Shown here one piece after another: positions 25,757 through 34,600 of a DNA stretch of 64,000 nt (positions within the stretch are counted from its first letter, which is position 1; each line of letters begins with the position of its first letter). A program made the translations under genes and the position numbers. This DNA is from Xenophilus sp003671765. Lineage in GTDB: Bacteria > Pseudomonadota > Gammaproteobacteria > Burkholderiales > Burkholderiaceae_C. Location of the stretch: NCBI GenBank assembly GCA_051414805.1, contig CP166702.1, positions 4,154,001-4,218,000 on the forward strand. Direction: 5' to 3'. The notes under the pieces are model-generated. The model was not told the DNA's origin, made no database searches, and saw only the letters and a list, made by a program, of their open reading frames with translations.

Positions 25757-27013
25757 ATGGACGCCCAGGATTTCTTCACCGCCGACGAACGCGCCACGCT
25801 GCGTGCGCACGGCATCGTGCTCTTCGCGCAGCGCGTCATCTTCGATGCGCAGCCGCCGATGCCGCAGGCGCAGATCGACGCCGTGCAGGCGCTGTGCGCC
25901 GGGCCGCTGCCGGCGGGCCTGCTGGCGCTGTGGCGCGAGACGGCCGGCGGCCAGCTCGACTACGACCTGCGCCTGCGCATGGGCGACAACGACGAGGCCA
26001 TCAGCTGGAGCGAGCTGTTCTGGAACGGCAGCGACGGCTACCACGACCTACAGGGCTGGATCGAGCACGAGCTGGAACTGGCCGGGGAAAGCGCCGCGGA
26101 CGACGGCGTCGAATGGGACGGCAAGCTGAGCTACCTGCCCATCGGCGGCTTCGAGTACCTCGACCGCATCTACGTCATCGTCGATGCGCTGCACCCCGCC
26201 AACGGCGAGGTGCTGGCCTGGAAGAAGGGCCTGCCTGCCGCGTGGCAACACCGCCTGCACGAGGACAGCCTGGCCACCCTCGCCGACAGCGTGGAAGGCG
26301 CCTTCGCGGCGCTGCATCTCGACGAGGACCCGCTGTCGCCGACGGGCGATCACTTCTCGGGTCAGGCGTTGCTCGAGTACCTCGACGAGCGCCACGAGTC
26401 GCATGGCCTGGCGCTGGAACTGTCAGACAAGCTGGTCACCTTCTACCGGCAGGCCATGCGCGACTGGCGCGGTGCGCTTCAGGCCGGCACGCTGGCGGAG
26501 GACGCCGGGCTGGCCCACATCGGGTTGCGCCATGCGATCCACACCGACGATGCGGCCCTGGTGCGCGCACTGGCCGGCGCCGGCATCGGCCTCGACGCGC
26601 CGCTGCAGGGCAGCGCCAACGCGGTCGACCTGGCGGTGGGCCACGGCGCGTGGTCGGCCGCCGCGGCGCTGCTCGACGCCGGCGCACCGGTGGCTGCCGA
26701 CGTACTCGACAGCATCGACCACGCCCTGGCGCCCGAGCTCACGGCCCGCCTGCTCGCGGCCGGTGCGCAGCCCGACGCCGACGCCATGGCCCAGTGCGTG
26801 GCCTGCGGCGCGCCGGCCAGTGCGCGCCTGATCGGCGAGGCCCTGCGAGCACGCGGCGAAGACGTCCCGCACGCCTTCGACGCCGCCCGCGCCAGGCTGC
26901 TGGAGGACCTCGAAGGCTCGCTCGCCAAGGTGCGCGAAGGCCGGCTCAGCCACTACCTCGGCGCCGAGGGCCTGATGCAGCGCGCCGAGCACCTGCGTGC
27001 GTTCGAATGGTGA
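25757..27013 (+). CDS. SMI1/KNR4-like protein with ankyrin-like C-terminal half
   Basis: 418 aa with a strong Shine-Dalgarno (GCAGGAGG). Residues ~30-180 look like an SMI1/KNR4 (SUKH) fold: LPAGLLALWRETAGGQLDYDLRL, DGYHDLQGWIEHELELA, LPIGGFEYLDRIYVIVD and VLAWKKGLP. Residues ~250-385 contain degenerate ankyrin-type units (LRHAIHTDDAALVRALAGAGIGLDAPL; AVDLAVGHGAWSAAAALLDAGAPV; ARLLAAGAQPDADAMAQCVACGA). SUKH proteins are often immunity proteins of contact-dependent or polymorphic toxins, and ankyrins also occur as immunity modules. No toxin gene is adjacent, so the role is open. Confidence 0.7.
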   Translation: MDAQDFFTADERATLRAHGIVLFAQRVIFDAQPPMPQAQIDAVQALCAGPLPAGLLALWRETAGGQLDYDLRLRMGDNDEAISWSELFWNGSDGYHDLQGWIEHELELAGESAADDGVEWDGKLSYLPIGGFEYLDRIYVIVDALHPANGEVLAWKKGLPAAWQHRLHEDSLATLADSVEGAFAALHLDEDPLSPTGDHFSGQALLEYLDERHESHGLALELSDKLVTFYRQAMRDWRGALQAGTLAEDAGLAHIGLRHAIHTDDAALVRALAGAGIGLDAPLQGSANAVDLAVGHGAWSAAAALLDAGAPVAADVLDSIDHALAPELTARLLAAGAQPDADAMAQCVACGAPASARLIGEALRARGEDVPHAFDAARARLLEDLEGSLAKVREGRLSHYLGAEGLMQRAEHLRAFEW

Positions 27014-27025
27014 ACTCCGCCTGCA

Positions 27026-27090
27026 CTTTTCAAGCCAAATCGCCCTGCAGCGCCGGCCCCGCCTACGCGAGCAGCTACGAATTCGATCGC
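27026..27090 (-). repeat. Dispersed intergenic repeat, copy E
   Basis: TTTTCAAGCCAAATCGCCCTGCAG tail, GC-rich arm, then GCGAGCAGCTACGAATTCGAT. It is the best match to the family-wide consensus. It sits between the convergent SMI1-like and FAD monooxygenase genes. Confidence 0.82.
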
Positions 27091-27101
27091 AAACGACGGA
27101 C

Positions 27102-28301
27102 TCACCCGGCGTAGAGCCAGGGCACGTCGAGCACCTTCGCGCCGCCCAGGCGCAGCGCCAGGTCGCGCCCCACGCGCATCGGCCCGGCGGCATGGAAGAT
27201 CTCGCCGTTGCGCCGTGCCCGCGCCTGCACGCGCGCGTTGCGCGCCCAGCGCGCCTCGGCGTAGCGCGCGAGGGCGACCGGCACTTCGGCACCAGCCACA
27301 CCCTTCAGCGCCTCGGCCAGGGCCAGCGCGTCTTCGATGGCCATGCCCGCACCCTGGGCCAGGTACGGCAGCATCGGGTGGGCGGCGTCGCCCAGCAGCG
27401 CGATGCGCTCGTTGGCCATCTGCCCCGCACCCGTCAGTGGCGGCCGGTCGTGCAGGCTCCATGCGCGCCAGGCCGGCATGGCCTCCAGCAGCGTCTGCAG
27501 CTGCGGGCTGGTGCGGCCCGTGGCCTGCTGCAGGCTGGCCAGGCTGGCGGCCTGGTCCCAGTCCTGCGCGCGCTGCACGTCGCCCGGCGGCGCCGTCTCG
27601 GCCAGCACGACGACGTTGAGCCAGTCGCCGCCGCGCACCGGATAGGCGACGGCATGCAGCCGCGCACCCAGCCACACCTCGACGCGCGTGCTGCGCAGCG
27701 CCGCCGGCAGATTGGCCTGCGGCACCAGTGCGCGCCAGGCGGTGTGGCCGGTGGCCAGCGGGGGCGGGTCGTTTTCGGCCAGCGCGGTGCGCACATGGCT
27801 CCACAGGCCGTCGGCACCGACCAGTGCGTCACCCTCCCAGGCACGCGCCCGCGAACTCTCGGCGCACACCGCCTCGCCGCCGCGGGTGGACACGCGCAGC
27901 ACGCGCGCGTCCGTGTGCAGGCCCACCTTCGGAGCAACGGCGCCGGTGCGCACGGCATCGAGCAGTAGCGCGTGCAGGTCGGCGCGGTGCACGCACAGAT
28001 ACGGCGCGCCATAGCGGCGACGGAAGGCATCGCCAAAAGGCAGCCGCGCGAGTTCGAACCCGTCGTGCGCGCTGCGCACGCGCAGCATCTCCGGGCGGGC
28101 CGTGATGCGCGCCAGGCCCTCGTGCAGGCCCAGCGCCCGCAGGCGCCGCGTCACGTTGGGGCCGAGCTGGATGCCGGCGCCCACCTCGCCGAAGGCCGGG
28201 GCCTGCTCCAGCACCTCGGCCCGGTGCCCCTGTTGCGCCACGGCCAGTGCCGCGGCCAGGCCGCCGATGCCGCCACCGGCGATCAGGATCTGCAAAGTCA
28301 T
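27102..28301 (-). CDS. FAD-dependent monooxygenase (salicylate/3-hydroxybenzoate hydroxylase-like)
   Basis: 399 aa from ATG 28301. Rossmann FAD motif IAGGGIGGLAAALA at residues 7-20, DG motif in GDALVGADGLWSHVR, and GDAAHPMLPYLAQGAGMAIEDA near 285-306. These three define class A flavoprotein aromatic hydroxylases. Substrate specificity cannot be read from the sequence. In the same region as the kyn genes, an anthranilate- or salicylate-type substrate would be a natural guess, but this is inference only. Confidence 0.9.
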   Translation of the reverse strand: MTLQILIAGGGIGGLAAALAVAQQGHRAEVLEQAPAFGEVGAGIQLGPNVTRRLRALGLHEGLARITARPEMLRVRSAHDGFELARLPFGDAFRRRYGAPYLCVHRADLHALLLDAVRTGAVAPKVGLHTDARVLRVSTRGGEAVCAESSRARAWEGDALVGADGLWSHVRTALAENDPPPLATGHTAWRALVPQANLPAALRSTRVEVWLGARLHAVAYPVRGGDWLNVVVLAETAPPGDVQRAQDWDQAASLASLQQATGRTSPQLQTLLEAMPAWRAWSLHDRPPLTGAGQMANERIALLGDAAHPMLPYLAQGAGMAIEDALALAEALKGVAGAEVPVALARYAEARWARNARVQARARRNGEIFHAAGPMRVGRDLALRLGGAKVLDVPWLYAG

Positions 28302-28365
28302 GGCGCGCGATGATGCCTGCTCGCAGCCGCGTTTTCGCCGGGATCGCGCCCGAAGGCGCGCCGGG

Positions 28366-28635
28366 TCAACGCCGGGCGGCGTCGCCGGGGCTCTTGGGGG
28401 CGCAACTGCCGCAGCTGTCGCAACTGCCGCAGCCAGAAGTTTTGGCCAGCGACGCGGCCAGCTTCTCGGCCTGCTGCGCATCGACCAGGCCCGCGCGCTG
28501 CGAGCCGGCCGCCACATGCCGCGCGGCGCCGCGCCGCCAGCCGGCGGGCATCCAGCGCCAGGCGGCATAGAGTGCCGCCGCAGCCACGATCAGGAAGACG
28601 ACGATGTTCTGCCAGATGGGAGCCATGGGATTCAT
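28366..28635 (-). CDS. FeoB-associated Cys-tailed small membrane protein
   Basis: 89 aa. One transmembrane helix near residues 10-27 (NIVVFLIVAAAALYAAW), then a soluble part ending in CGSCDSCGSC at 69-78, a possible metal site. Its ATG overlaps the feoB stop as ATGA (28632-28635), so it is translationally coupled to feoB. It resembles FeoB-associated Cys-rich membrane proteins (sometimes a FeoC substitute); a role as a ferrous-iron chaperone or assembly factor is inferred. Confidence 0.82.
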   Translation of the reverse strand: MNPMAPIWQNIVVFLIVAAAALYAAWRWMPAGWRRGAARHVAAGSQRAGLVDAQQAEKLAASLAKTSGCGSCDSCGSCAPKSPGDAARR

Positions 28636-30524
28636 CCTCCGGTGAGCGCCAGCGTCACGCGGTACGTGACGAAGCAGGCGACGTAGGCCAGCCCGAAGAG
28701 GTAGGCGGCCATGATCCAGACGTATTTCCACGAGTTGGTCTCGCGCTTGACGGTGGCCAGCGTCGAGATGCACTGCGGCGCGAAGACGAACCACACCAGC
28801 AGCGACAGCGCCGTGGCCAGCGACCAGCTGCCGGCGATGAGCGGCTCCAGCGCGCCCGCGACCTCTTCGCCCGAAGCCGACAGCGCATACACGGTGCCCA
28901 GCGCACCCACCGCCACTTCGCGCGCCGCCATGCCGGGCACCAGCGCGATGCTGATCTGCCAGTTGAAGCCGATGGGCGCGAAGATGGTCTGCAGCCCGCG
29001 GCCCAGCATGCCTGCCAGGCTGTACTCGATGGCCGGGCCGGTGGCGCCTTCGGGCGGCGACGGAAAGGTGGCCAGGAACCACAGCAGGATCGTCAGCGTG
29101 AGGATGATCGTGCCCACGCGGCGCAGGAAGATCCATGCGCGTTCCCACAGGCCCAGCAGCAGGTTGCGCAAGTTGGGCCAGCGGTACGCAGGCAGTTCCA
29201 TCATGAGCGGCGAGTGCCCCTGCTGCGTGCGGAAGCGCTTCATCACCCAGGCCACGGCCATCGCCGAGACGATGCCGAACACGTAGAGGCCGAAGAGCAC
29301 CAACCCCTGCAGGTTGAACACGCCGCCGATTTCGCGCTGCGGAATGAAGGCCGCGATGAGCAGCGCATACACCGGCAGCCGCGCCGAACAGGTCATGAGC
29401 GGCGCGATCATGATCGTCGTGAGCCGGTCGCGCCAGTTGCCGATGGTGCGCGTGGCCATCACGCCCGGGATGGCGCAGGCGAAGCTCGACAGCAGCGGGA
29501 TGAAGGAGCGGCCCGACAGCCCCACCGTGCCCATCACGCGGTCGAGCAGGAAGGCCGCGCGCGGCAGGTAGCCCGAATCCTCCAGCGCCAGGATGAAGAG
29601 GAAGAGGATCAGGATCTGCGGCAGGAACACGATGACCCCGCCCGCACCGGCGATCACGCCGTCGACCAGCAGGCTCTGCAGCAGCCCCTCGGGCATCACG
29701 CCCTTGACGAGGTTGCCCGCCGCCTCGGTGCCGGCCTTGATCGCGTCCATGGGCACGTTGGCCCAGCTGAACACGGCCTGGAACATGAGGAACAGCGTGA
29801 CCGCCAGCACCACCATGCCCCACAGCGGGTGCAGCACGATGCGATCGACGCGGTCGCTCGCCGCCAGGCTGCCGCGCGGCTCGTTCACGGCCAGCGACAG
29901 GATGCGGCGCACCTCGCGCTGGGTGGCCAGCACGTCGTCGAAGCCCGGCGCCTCCCAGGGCAGCGGCGCGGCCGGCAGCACCGGCGCGTCGAGCGCGGCC
30001 AACAGCTCCTGCGCGCCATGGCGTTGCACGCCCACCGTGCGGATCACCGGCATGCCCAGCTCGCGCGAGAGCACGTCGACGTCCACCTCGATGCCCTGGC
30101 GGCGCGCCATGTCGGTCATGTTCAGCGCCACCACCATCGGCAGGCCGAGCTTCTTGGCCTCCAGCACCAGGCGCAGGTTGAGGCGCAGGTTGGTCGCGTC
30201 GGTCACGGCCACGATGAGGTCGGGCAGCTGCTCGCGGCTCTTGCCGGTCACGACGTCGCGCGTCACGGCCTCGTCGGCCGACAGCGCGTTCAGGCTGTAG
30301 GCGCCCGGCAGGTCGAGCACGAAGACGCTGCGGCCCGAGGGCGTGCGCAGCTCGCCCTCCTTACGCTCCACGGTCACGCCCGCGTAGTTGGCCACCTTCT
30401 GGCGGCTGCCCGTGAGCAGATTGAACAGCGCCGTCTTGCCGCAGTTGGGATTGCCCAGCAGCGCGATGCGCCCTGGCGGCGCGGCGCTGGCGAGCGTCTG
30501 GAACTGCATCGTCGCCTCAACCAT
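28632..30524 (-). CDS. feoB: Ferrous iron transport protein B
   Basis: 630 aa. The N-terminal G domain has G1 GNPNCGKTALFN (about 23-34), G3 DLPG and G4-like VTDATNL / ALNMTD. The membrane domain contains two Gate motifs with conserved Cys (SSFACAIPGVMATRTI and MTCSARLPVYALLIAAFIP). It carries out GTP-dependent Fe(II) uptake at the inner membrane. It is shorter than the ~770 aa E. coli protein, as in many betaproteobacteria, and its C-terminus passes directly to the Cys-tailed partner. It overlaps feoA by 8 bp. Confidence 0.96.
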   Translation of the reverse strand: MVEATMQFQTLASAAPPGRIALLGNPNCGKTALFNLLTGSRQKVANYAGVTVERKEGELRTPSGRSVFVLDLPGAYSLNALSADEAVTRDVVTGKSREQLPDLIVAVTDATNLRLNLRLVLEAKKLGLPMVVALNMTDMARRQGIEVDVDVLSRELGMPVIRTVGVQRHGAQELLAALDAPVLPAAPLPWEAPGFDDVLATQREVRRILSLAVNEPRGSLAASDRVDRIVLHPLWGMVVLAVTLFLMFQAVFSWANVPMDAIKAGTEAAGNLVKGVMPEGLLQSLLVDGVIAGAGGVIVFLPQILILFLFILALEDSGYLPRAAFLLDRVMGTVGLSGRSFIPLLSSFACAIPGVMATRTIGNWRDRLTTIMIAPLMTCSARLPVYALLIAAFIPQREIGGVFNLQGLVLFGLYVFGIVSAMAVAWVMKRFRTQQGHSPLMMELPAYRWPNLRNLLLGLWERAWIFLRRVGTIILTLTILLWFLATFPSPPEGATGPAIEYSLAGMLGRGLQTIFAPIGFNWQISIALVPGMAAREVAVGALGTVYALSASGEEVAGALEPLIAGSWSLATALSLLVWFVFAPQCISTLATVKRETNSWKYVWIMAAYLFGLAYVACFVTYRVTLALTGG

Positions 30525-30819
30525 GGCCGGCGGCTCCGGGCACGACGTGGATCAGCGAGGCCTCGTGGCGGCGCAGCGCAAAGGTCGTGTGGCCCAGTCG
30601 CACGGCCAGCGGCTCGCGCCCCGGCACGCCGCTGGCGACGATGCGCACCGCCTCGCCCGGGATGAAGCCGATCTCGGTCAGGCGCAGCGCCAGCTCGCGG
30701 TCCTCCGCCACGTCGTTGCGCACCACGTCGAGCACCGTCGCCCACTGGCGGTCGGGCAGCTGATCGAGCCGCAGGGGGACGGACGGCGAAGAGGACGGAC
30801 GCGGATCGAGGTTGTGCAC
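30517..30819 (-). CDS. feoA: Ferrous iron transport protein A
   Basis: 100 aa from a GTG start at 30819; no upstream in-frame ATG. It is an SH3-like FeoA domain: LRLTEIGFIPGEAVRIVASGVPGREPLAVRLGHTTFALRRHEASLIHV. It is a small cytoplasmic protein that interacts with FeoB. The first ~15 residues are a Pro/Ser-rich extension, so a later start is possible. Confidence 0.92.
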   Translation of the reverse strand: MHNLDPRPSSSPSVPLRLDQLPDRQWATVLDVVRNDVAEDRELALRLTEIGFIPGEAVRIVASGVPGREPLAVRLGHTTFALRRHEASLIHVVPGAAGHG

Positions 30820-30866
30820 GGCGGCGATGCAGCCCGGGGGACGGGCGCGCGGAGAAGCGAAGGCCC

Positions 30867-30887
30867 AATGCTAACAATTCTCAATAA
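30867..30887 (-). promoter_or_regulatory. Fur-box-like operator upstream of feoA
   Basis: On the minus strand TTATTGAGAATTGTTAGCATT, about 48 bp upstream of the feoA start. It has the 7-1-7 style of Fur boxes (TGAGAAT-t-gTTAGCA), a reasonable but imperfect match. Iron-repressed expression of feoAB is therefore likely. Confidence 0.6.
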
Positions 30888-30889
30888 CT

Positions 30890-31621
30890 CATGTACACAT
30901 ATTGGTTGCTCGGGCATGAGACTGCCGCTTGATGGTGCTCGTCGGCCTACGCTCTCAAGAAAACTGTGCGCTCGCCCGCTCCTTGAGCTGGGTCGGGAAG
31001 TCGCGGCACCGAATGGCACAAGCGGAGGGCGGCCCCCCAGAGCGGCATTGAAAGAGCGAAGTCTCAGCGCGCGGATCCCGTCATACGGTCTCTAAGACTC
31101 GAGCCTCCGCGAGATCGTCTTCACAGGGGGCTTCCCAGTGGGCTTGCGTCATGTCGAACATGACCGAAGACACCAGGCCAGCGGCCGGAACCACACTGCT
31201 GCCCTGTCGGAGCTTGGGTTCGCGAGCTTCCGCGCCACAAGCGCCTGTGCAGGGGCCGCGGAGCCAACTCGGCGCGCTGCAATTCGGTCAGATTTATTCA
31301 TAAACGCAACAAAATGTTGTAACAATCGGGGCGGCGCGGCCGGATTGTTCGCGGCGGGGGTGCGATTGCTGAAAAATCAACCGGCCAGTTGATTCCACAA
31401 GGAAATTCGCCAGCAGCAGCACGGAGACAGATGCAACCCGGCGGACGATGGACGAAGCGTTGACGCTCCGGCACCAGTCCGCCGACCCCTCTGTCGTGAT
31501 CCCGCTGGCCTCCCTTCACCATGCGCGCGCGCACAGGACGCCGCCCCGAACCGGGCCGGACGAACGTGAAGCGCGCGTTGCCGAAGCGCCTGCCAGCGCC
31601 AGGCACCATGCTTTTGTATCG
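30890..31621. other. Long non-coding upstream region of the giant gene
   Basis: About 730 bp between the feo operator and the giant protein gene with no recognisable gene. Composition is less GC-rich than its surroundings. AT-rich promoter-like stretches lie around 31290-31325, including CAACAAAATGTTG, an inverted repeat at 31307-31319. Short frames here have no family resemblance. If the alternative ATG at 31448 is used the leader is shorter. I expect the promoter and regulatory sites of the giant gene to lie here. Confidence 0.5.
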
Positions 31622-34600
31622 ATGACCTCCCATACCAAGCTGCCCGAGTTCCTTCGACCGCGTAACCATCAACTTGCCCTGGAAAGCCGCCAGCTCTTCG
31701 ACGGCGCAGCGTTCATCGAGGCTGCCCATGCACCCGACGCGGGCGCATCGCCCGCGCAGGACCATCCACCGGCTGCGGACCCTGCCGGCGCCGCGGGCAC
31801 CCACCCGGCCGCCCCCGGGGATGCCGCTCGCGTCACCGTTGCGGAAGGTGCGAGGCCGGCGGACGGCGCGGCTCACGAGGTATACGTCATCGACAGGAGC
31901 GTCTCCAACTGGGAGCAGCTCGCCGCAGGGGTTCCGGCCGGCGCCACGACGATCCTGATCGATCCGGGCCGCTCCGGCGTCGCGCAGATCGCCGAGGCAC
32001 TGCAGGGCATGTCGAACGTCACGGGTCTGCACGTCCTGAGCCATGGCGGGGACGGCGAGATGTTGCTGGGCAACCGCGTCGTGGACACGGCATCCCTCGA
32101 TGCCGAGGCCTCGGCCTGGCAGGCCATCGGCGCGGCGATGAGCGCGAACGGCGACATCCTCCTGTACGGCTGCGACGTGAGCGCCACGAGCGACCTGCTG
32201 GCCCAGCGCCTGAGCGTGCTGACGGGTGCCGACGTGGCGTCCTCCAGCGACGCGACCGGCGCGCTGGCACTGGGCGGTGATTGGACGCTGGAAAGGCAGA
32301 CCGGTGCCATCGAGTCGCGCATCTTCGTGGCACCGGCCTTCGAGGGGCTGCTCGCGGCACCCACGGTGAATACCAGCGCCACCGAGCTGACCGTCGCGGA
32401 GCCAAGCACGATCAACGCGGCCGGCGCTGACCGAGCCACGCTCTCGGGCTGGACCGTCACGGACGATGGCACCGGGACCGTCACCGTGCGTGCCGTCGTG
32501 CTGGATCCGGCCGTCGGCACCCTCGGCTCCGCAGCCACGGCCGGCGTGGTCGGCGTGGCGAACGGTTTCGAGTTCACCGGCACGCAGGCCCAGGCGACTG
32601 CCTGGCTGAACCAGCTCACATTCAGCGCCAGCAATGCCGAGCTGGGTCTGTCTGCGGCAAGAACGTCGATCCGCGTGACCGTGACCGACTCCGAAACCCT
32701 CACCGCGAGTCACGATCTTGCCGTGACGGTGACGCCGTCGAATGACCCTGCCACCCTCAACAACTCCACCCAGACAGTGGCCGAGATCGGCGCCACGGTC
32801 ATCTCGAGCGCCACGCTCAACGCGATCGATCCGGAGGTGCTTGGCGGATCCCAGACGACCAACCAGCTCGTCTATGCCCTCGCGGCCCTGCCCGAACACG
32901 GCTATCTGACGCTCAATGGCGTTCGCCTTGGCGTGGGCTCGATCTTCACGCAGGCGGACGTGAACGCCAACCGCGTGGTCTACGTACACACCGCCACCGG
33001 TGCCAACCAGAACACGCCCGACAGTTTCGGCGTGCGGGTCAACGATGGCGCCACGCCCACGACCCTGTCGGCGCAAGCGACGGTCACGCTCAACGTCACC
33101 CCGCTGAACCAGCTTCCGACCGTCGAAGGCACAGGCAGCGTCTTCGAAGGCCAGCCGGCCAACGCCGCGGGCAATGCGTCGGTGGTGGGCAACTTCATCC
33201 GCGCCAGCGGCGGCGGCGACGACGCCGACAGCACGCTGACCGTGGTGCTGACCCAGCTGCCCACCGACGGGACGCTCTATTACACCGGCGTCGCGACGAT
33301 CAACGGCGTCTCGCAGACGCTGACGAACCACGCGGTCACGGCCGCGGACATCGCCGGCGGCTTCACGATCGCCTACCTCGACCGCGGCGGGCTGACCTAT
33401 GCCAATGCCGGCCAGCGCGACAACACCGGTGCCGGCCCTTACCCCTACGTGGACGGTTTCAACGTGGTGGTACGCGACGGGGGCGGTGGCACCGGCACGC
33501 CGGGTGCCACGGCCGACACCCGCATCACGATCAACGTGAACCCGGTGAACGACGACCCGGTCTACACCGGCAACCCCAATCCGCAGGCGACAGTGACCGC
33601 GGCCGGCGACACGCTCGGCAGCTACCGGGGCGCGTACGTGGTCACGCTGACTCCGGCGATGATCGCCGCGCAGGACGTCGATTCGAGCAACAGCAACCTC
33701 ACGTTCCGAGTCACCTCCCAGGCCGGCGTGGACCAGGGCGCCATCCTGCTGGGCGGCGCCATCCTGCCGCCCGGCGGCTCCTTCACCATGGCCGACGTCC
33801 TGGCCGGCCGGGTGCAGTACGTGCAGCGCACGGGCGCGAGCGCCGGCGACACCGACACCTTCCAGTTCCAGGTCGTCGACAACTCCTTCGGCCCGCGCTG
33901 GAACGCCGACGGCTCGCTCCTCACGCGCGAAGGCGGCGTCTACGACGACAACGGCACGCCCGGCAGCGCGGGCGACGACGTGCTGCGCACCTTCACCTTC
34001 ACCGTGAACCTCGCGGCGACGCCGCAGGGCAGCGGCGGCGGCTTCGCCACGCCCGCCTTCCAGGTGATCGAGTCGTCCTCCTCGTATGGCGGCGACAACG
34101 GCAGCGCCACGCGCGGCTTCCTGTCCGAGGGCGGCGCGCTGGTCCTGCGTGGCACGGGCTACGACACGGCGAGCGAGCCGGGCCTGAGCTATGCGGTGGG
34201 CGACCCTGTGACCGGCGCGAACGTGCCGCCCTCGCAGGTGGTCTACACCATCCTCGGATACGGCGGTGGCGGCGGCCCGGACGGCAGTGGCGCGCTGCAG
34301 CGCCAGACCAGCCCGGGGGTCTGGACGACCCTCGGCCAGTACGCCACCTTCACCCAGCAGGACCTGAACGACGGCAACATCCGCTTCCAGCACAACGGCA
34401 ACGTCGAGGACTTCGTGTCCACCGTTGACCTGCGCGCCTCGGCCGGCGTGACGGTCAACGACAACGGCACCTTCCGCAGCGACAGCTGGTCGACCACCTT
34501 CACCTTCTACACGACGCCCGTCAACGACGCACCGACGGCCACCGGGTCGTCCAGCGCTGTGCTCGCAGAAGGCGCCACGATCGGGCTGACGCGCGAGCAC

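Noticed and set aside
31448..31621. Upstream ATG for the giant protein (58 extra residues)
   Set aside because: The added residues have no family resemblance and neither start has a strong ribosome site; MTSHTKLPEF at 31622 places the LEPR-like motif near the N-terminus as in relatives. Not excluded.
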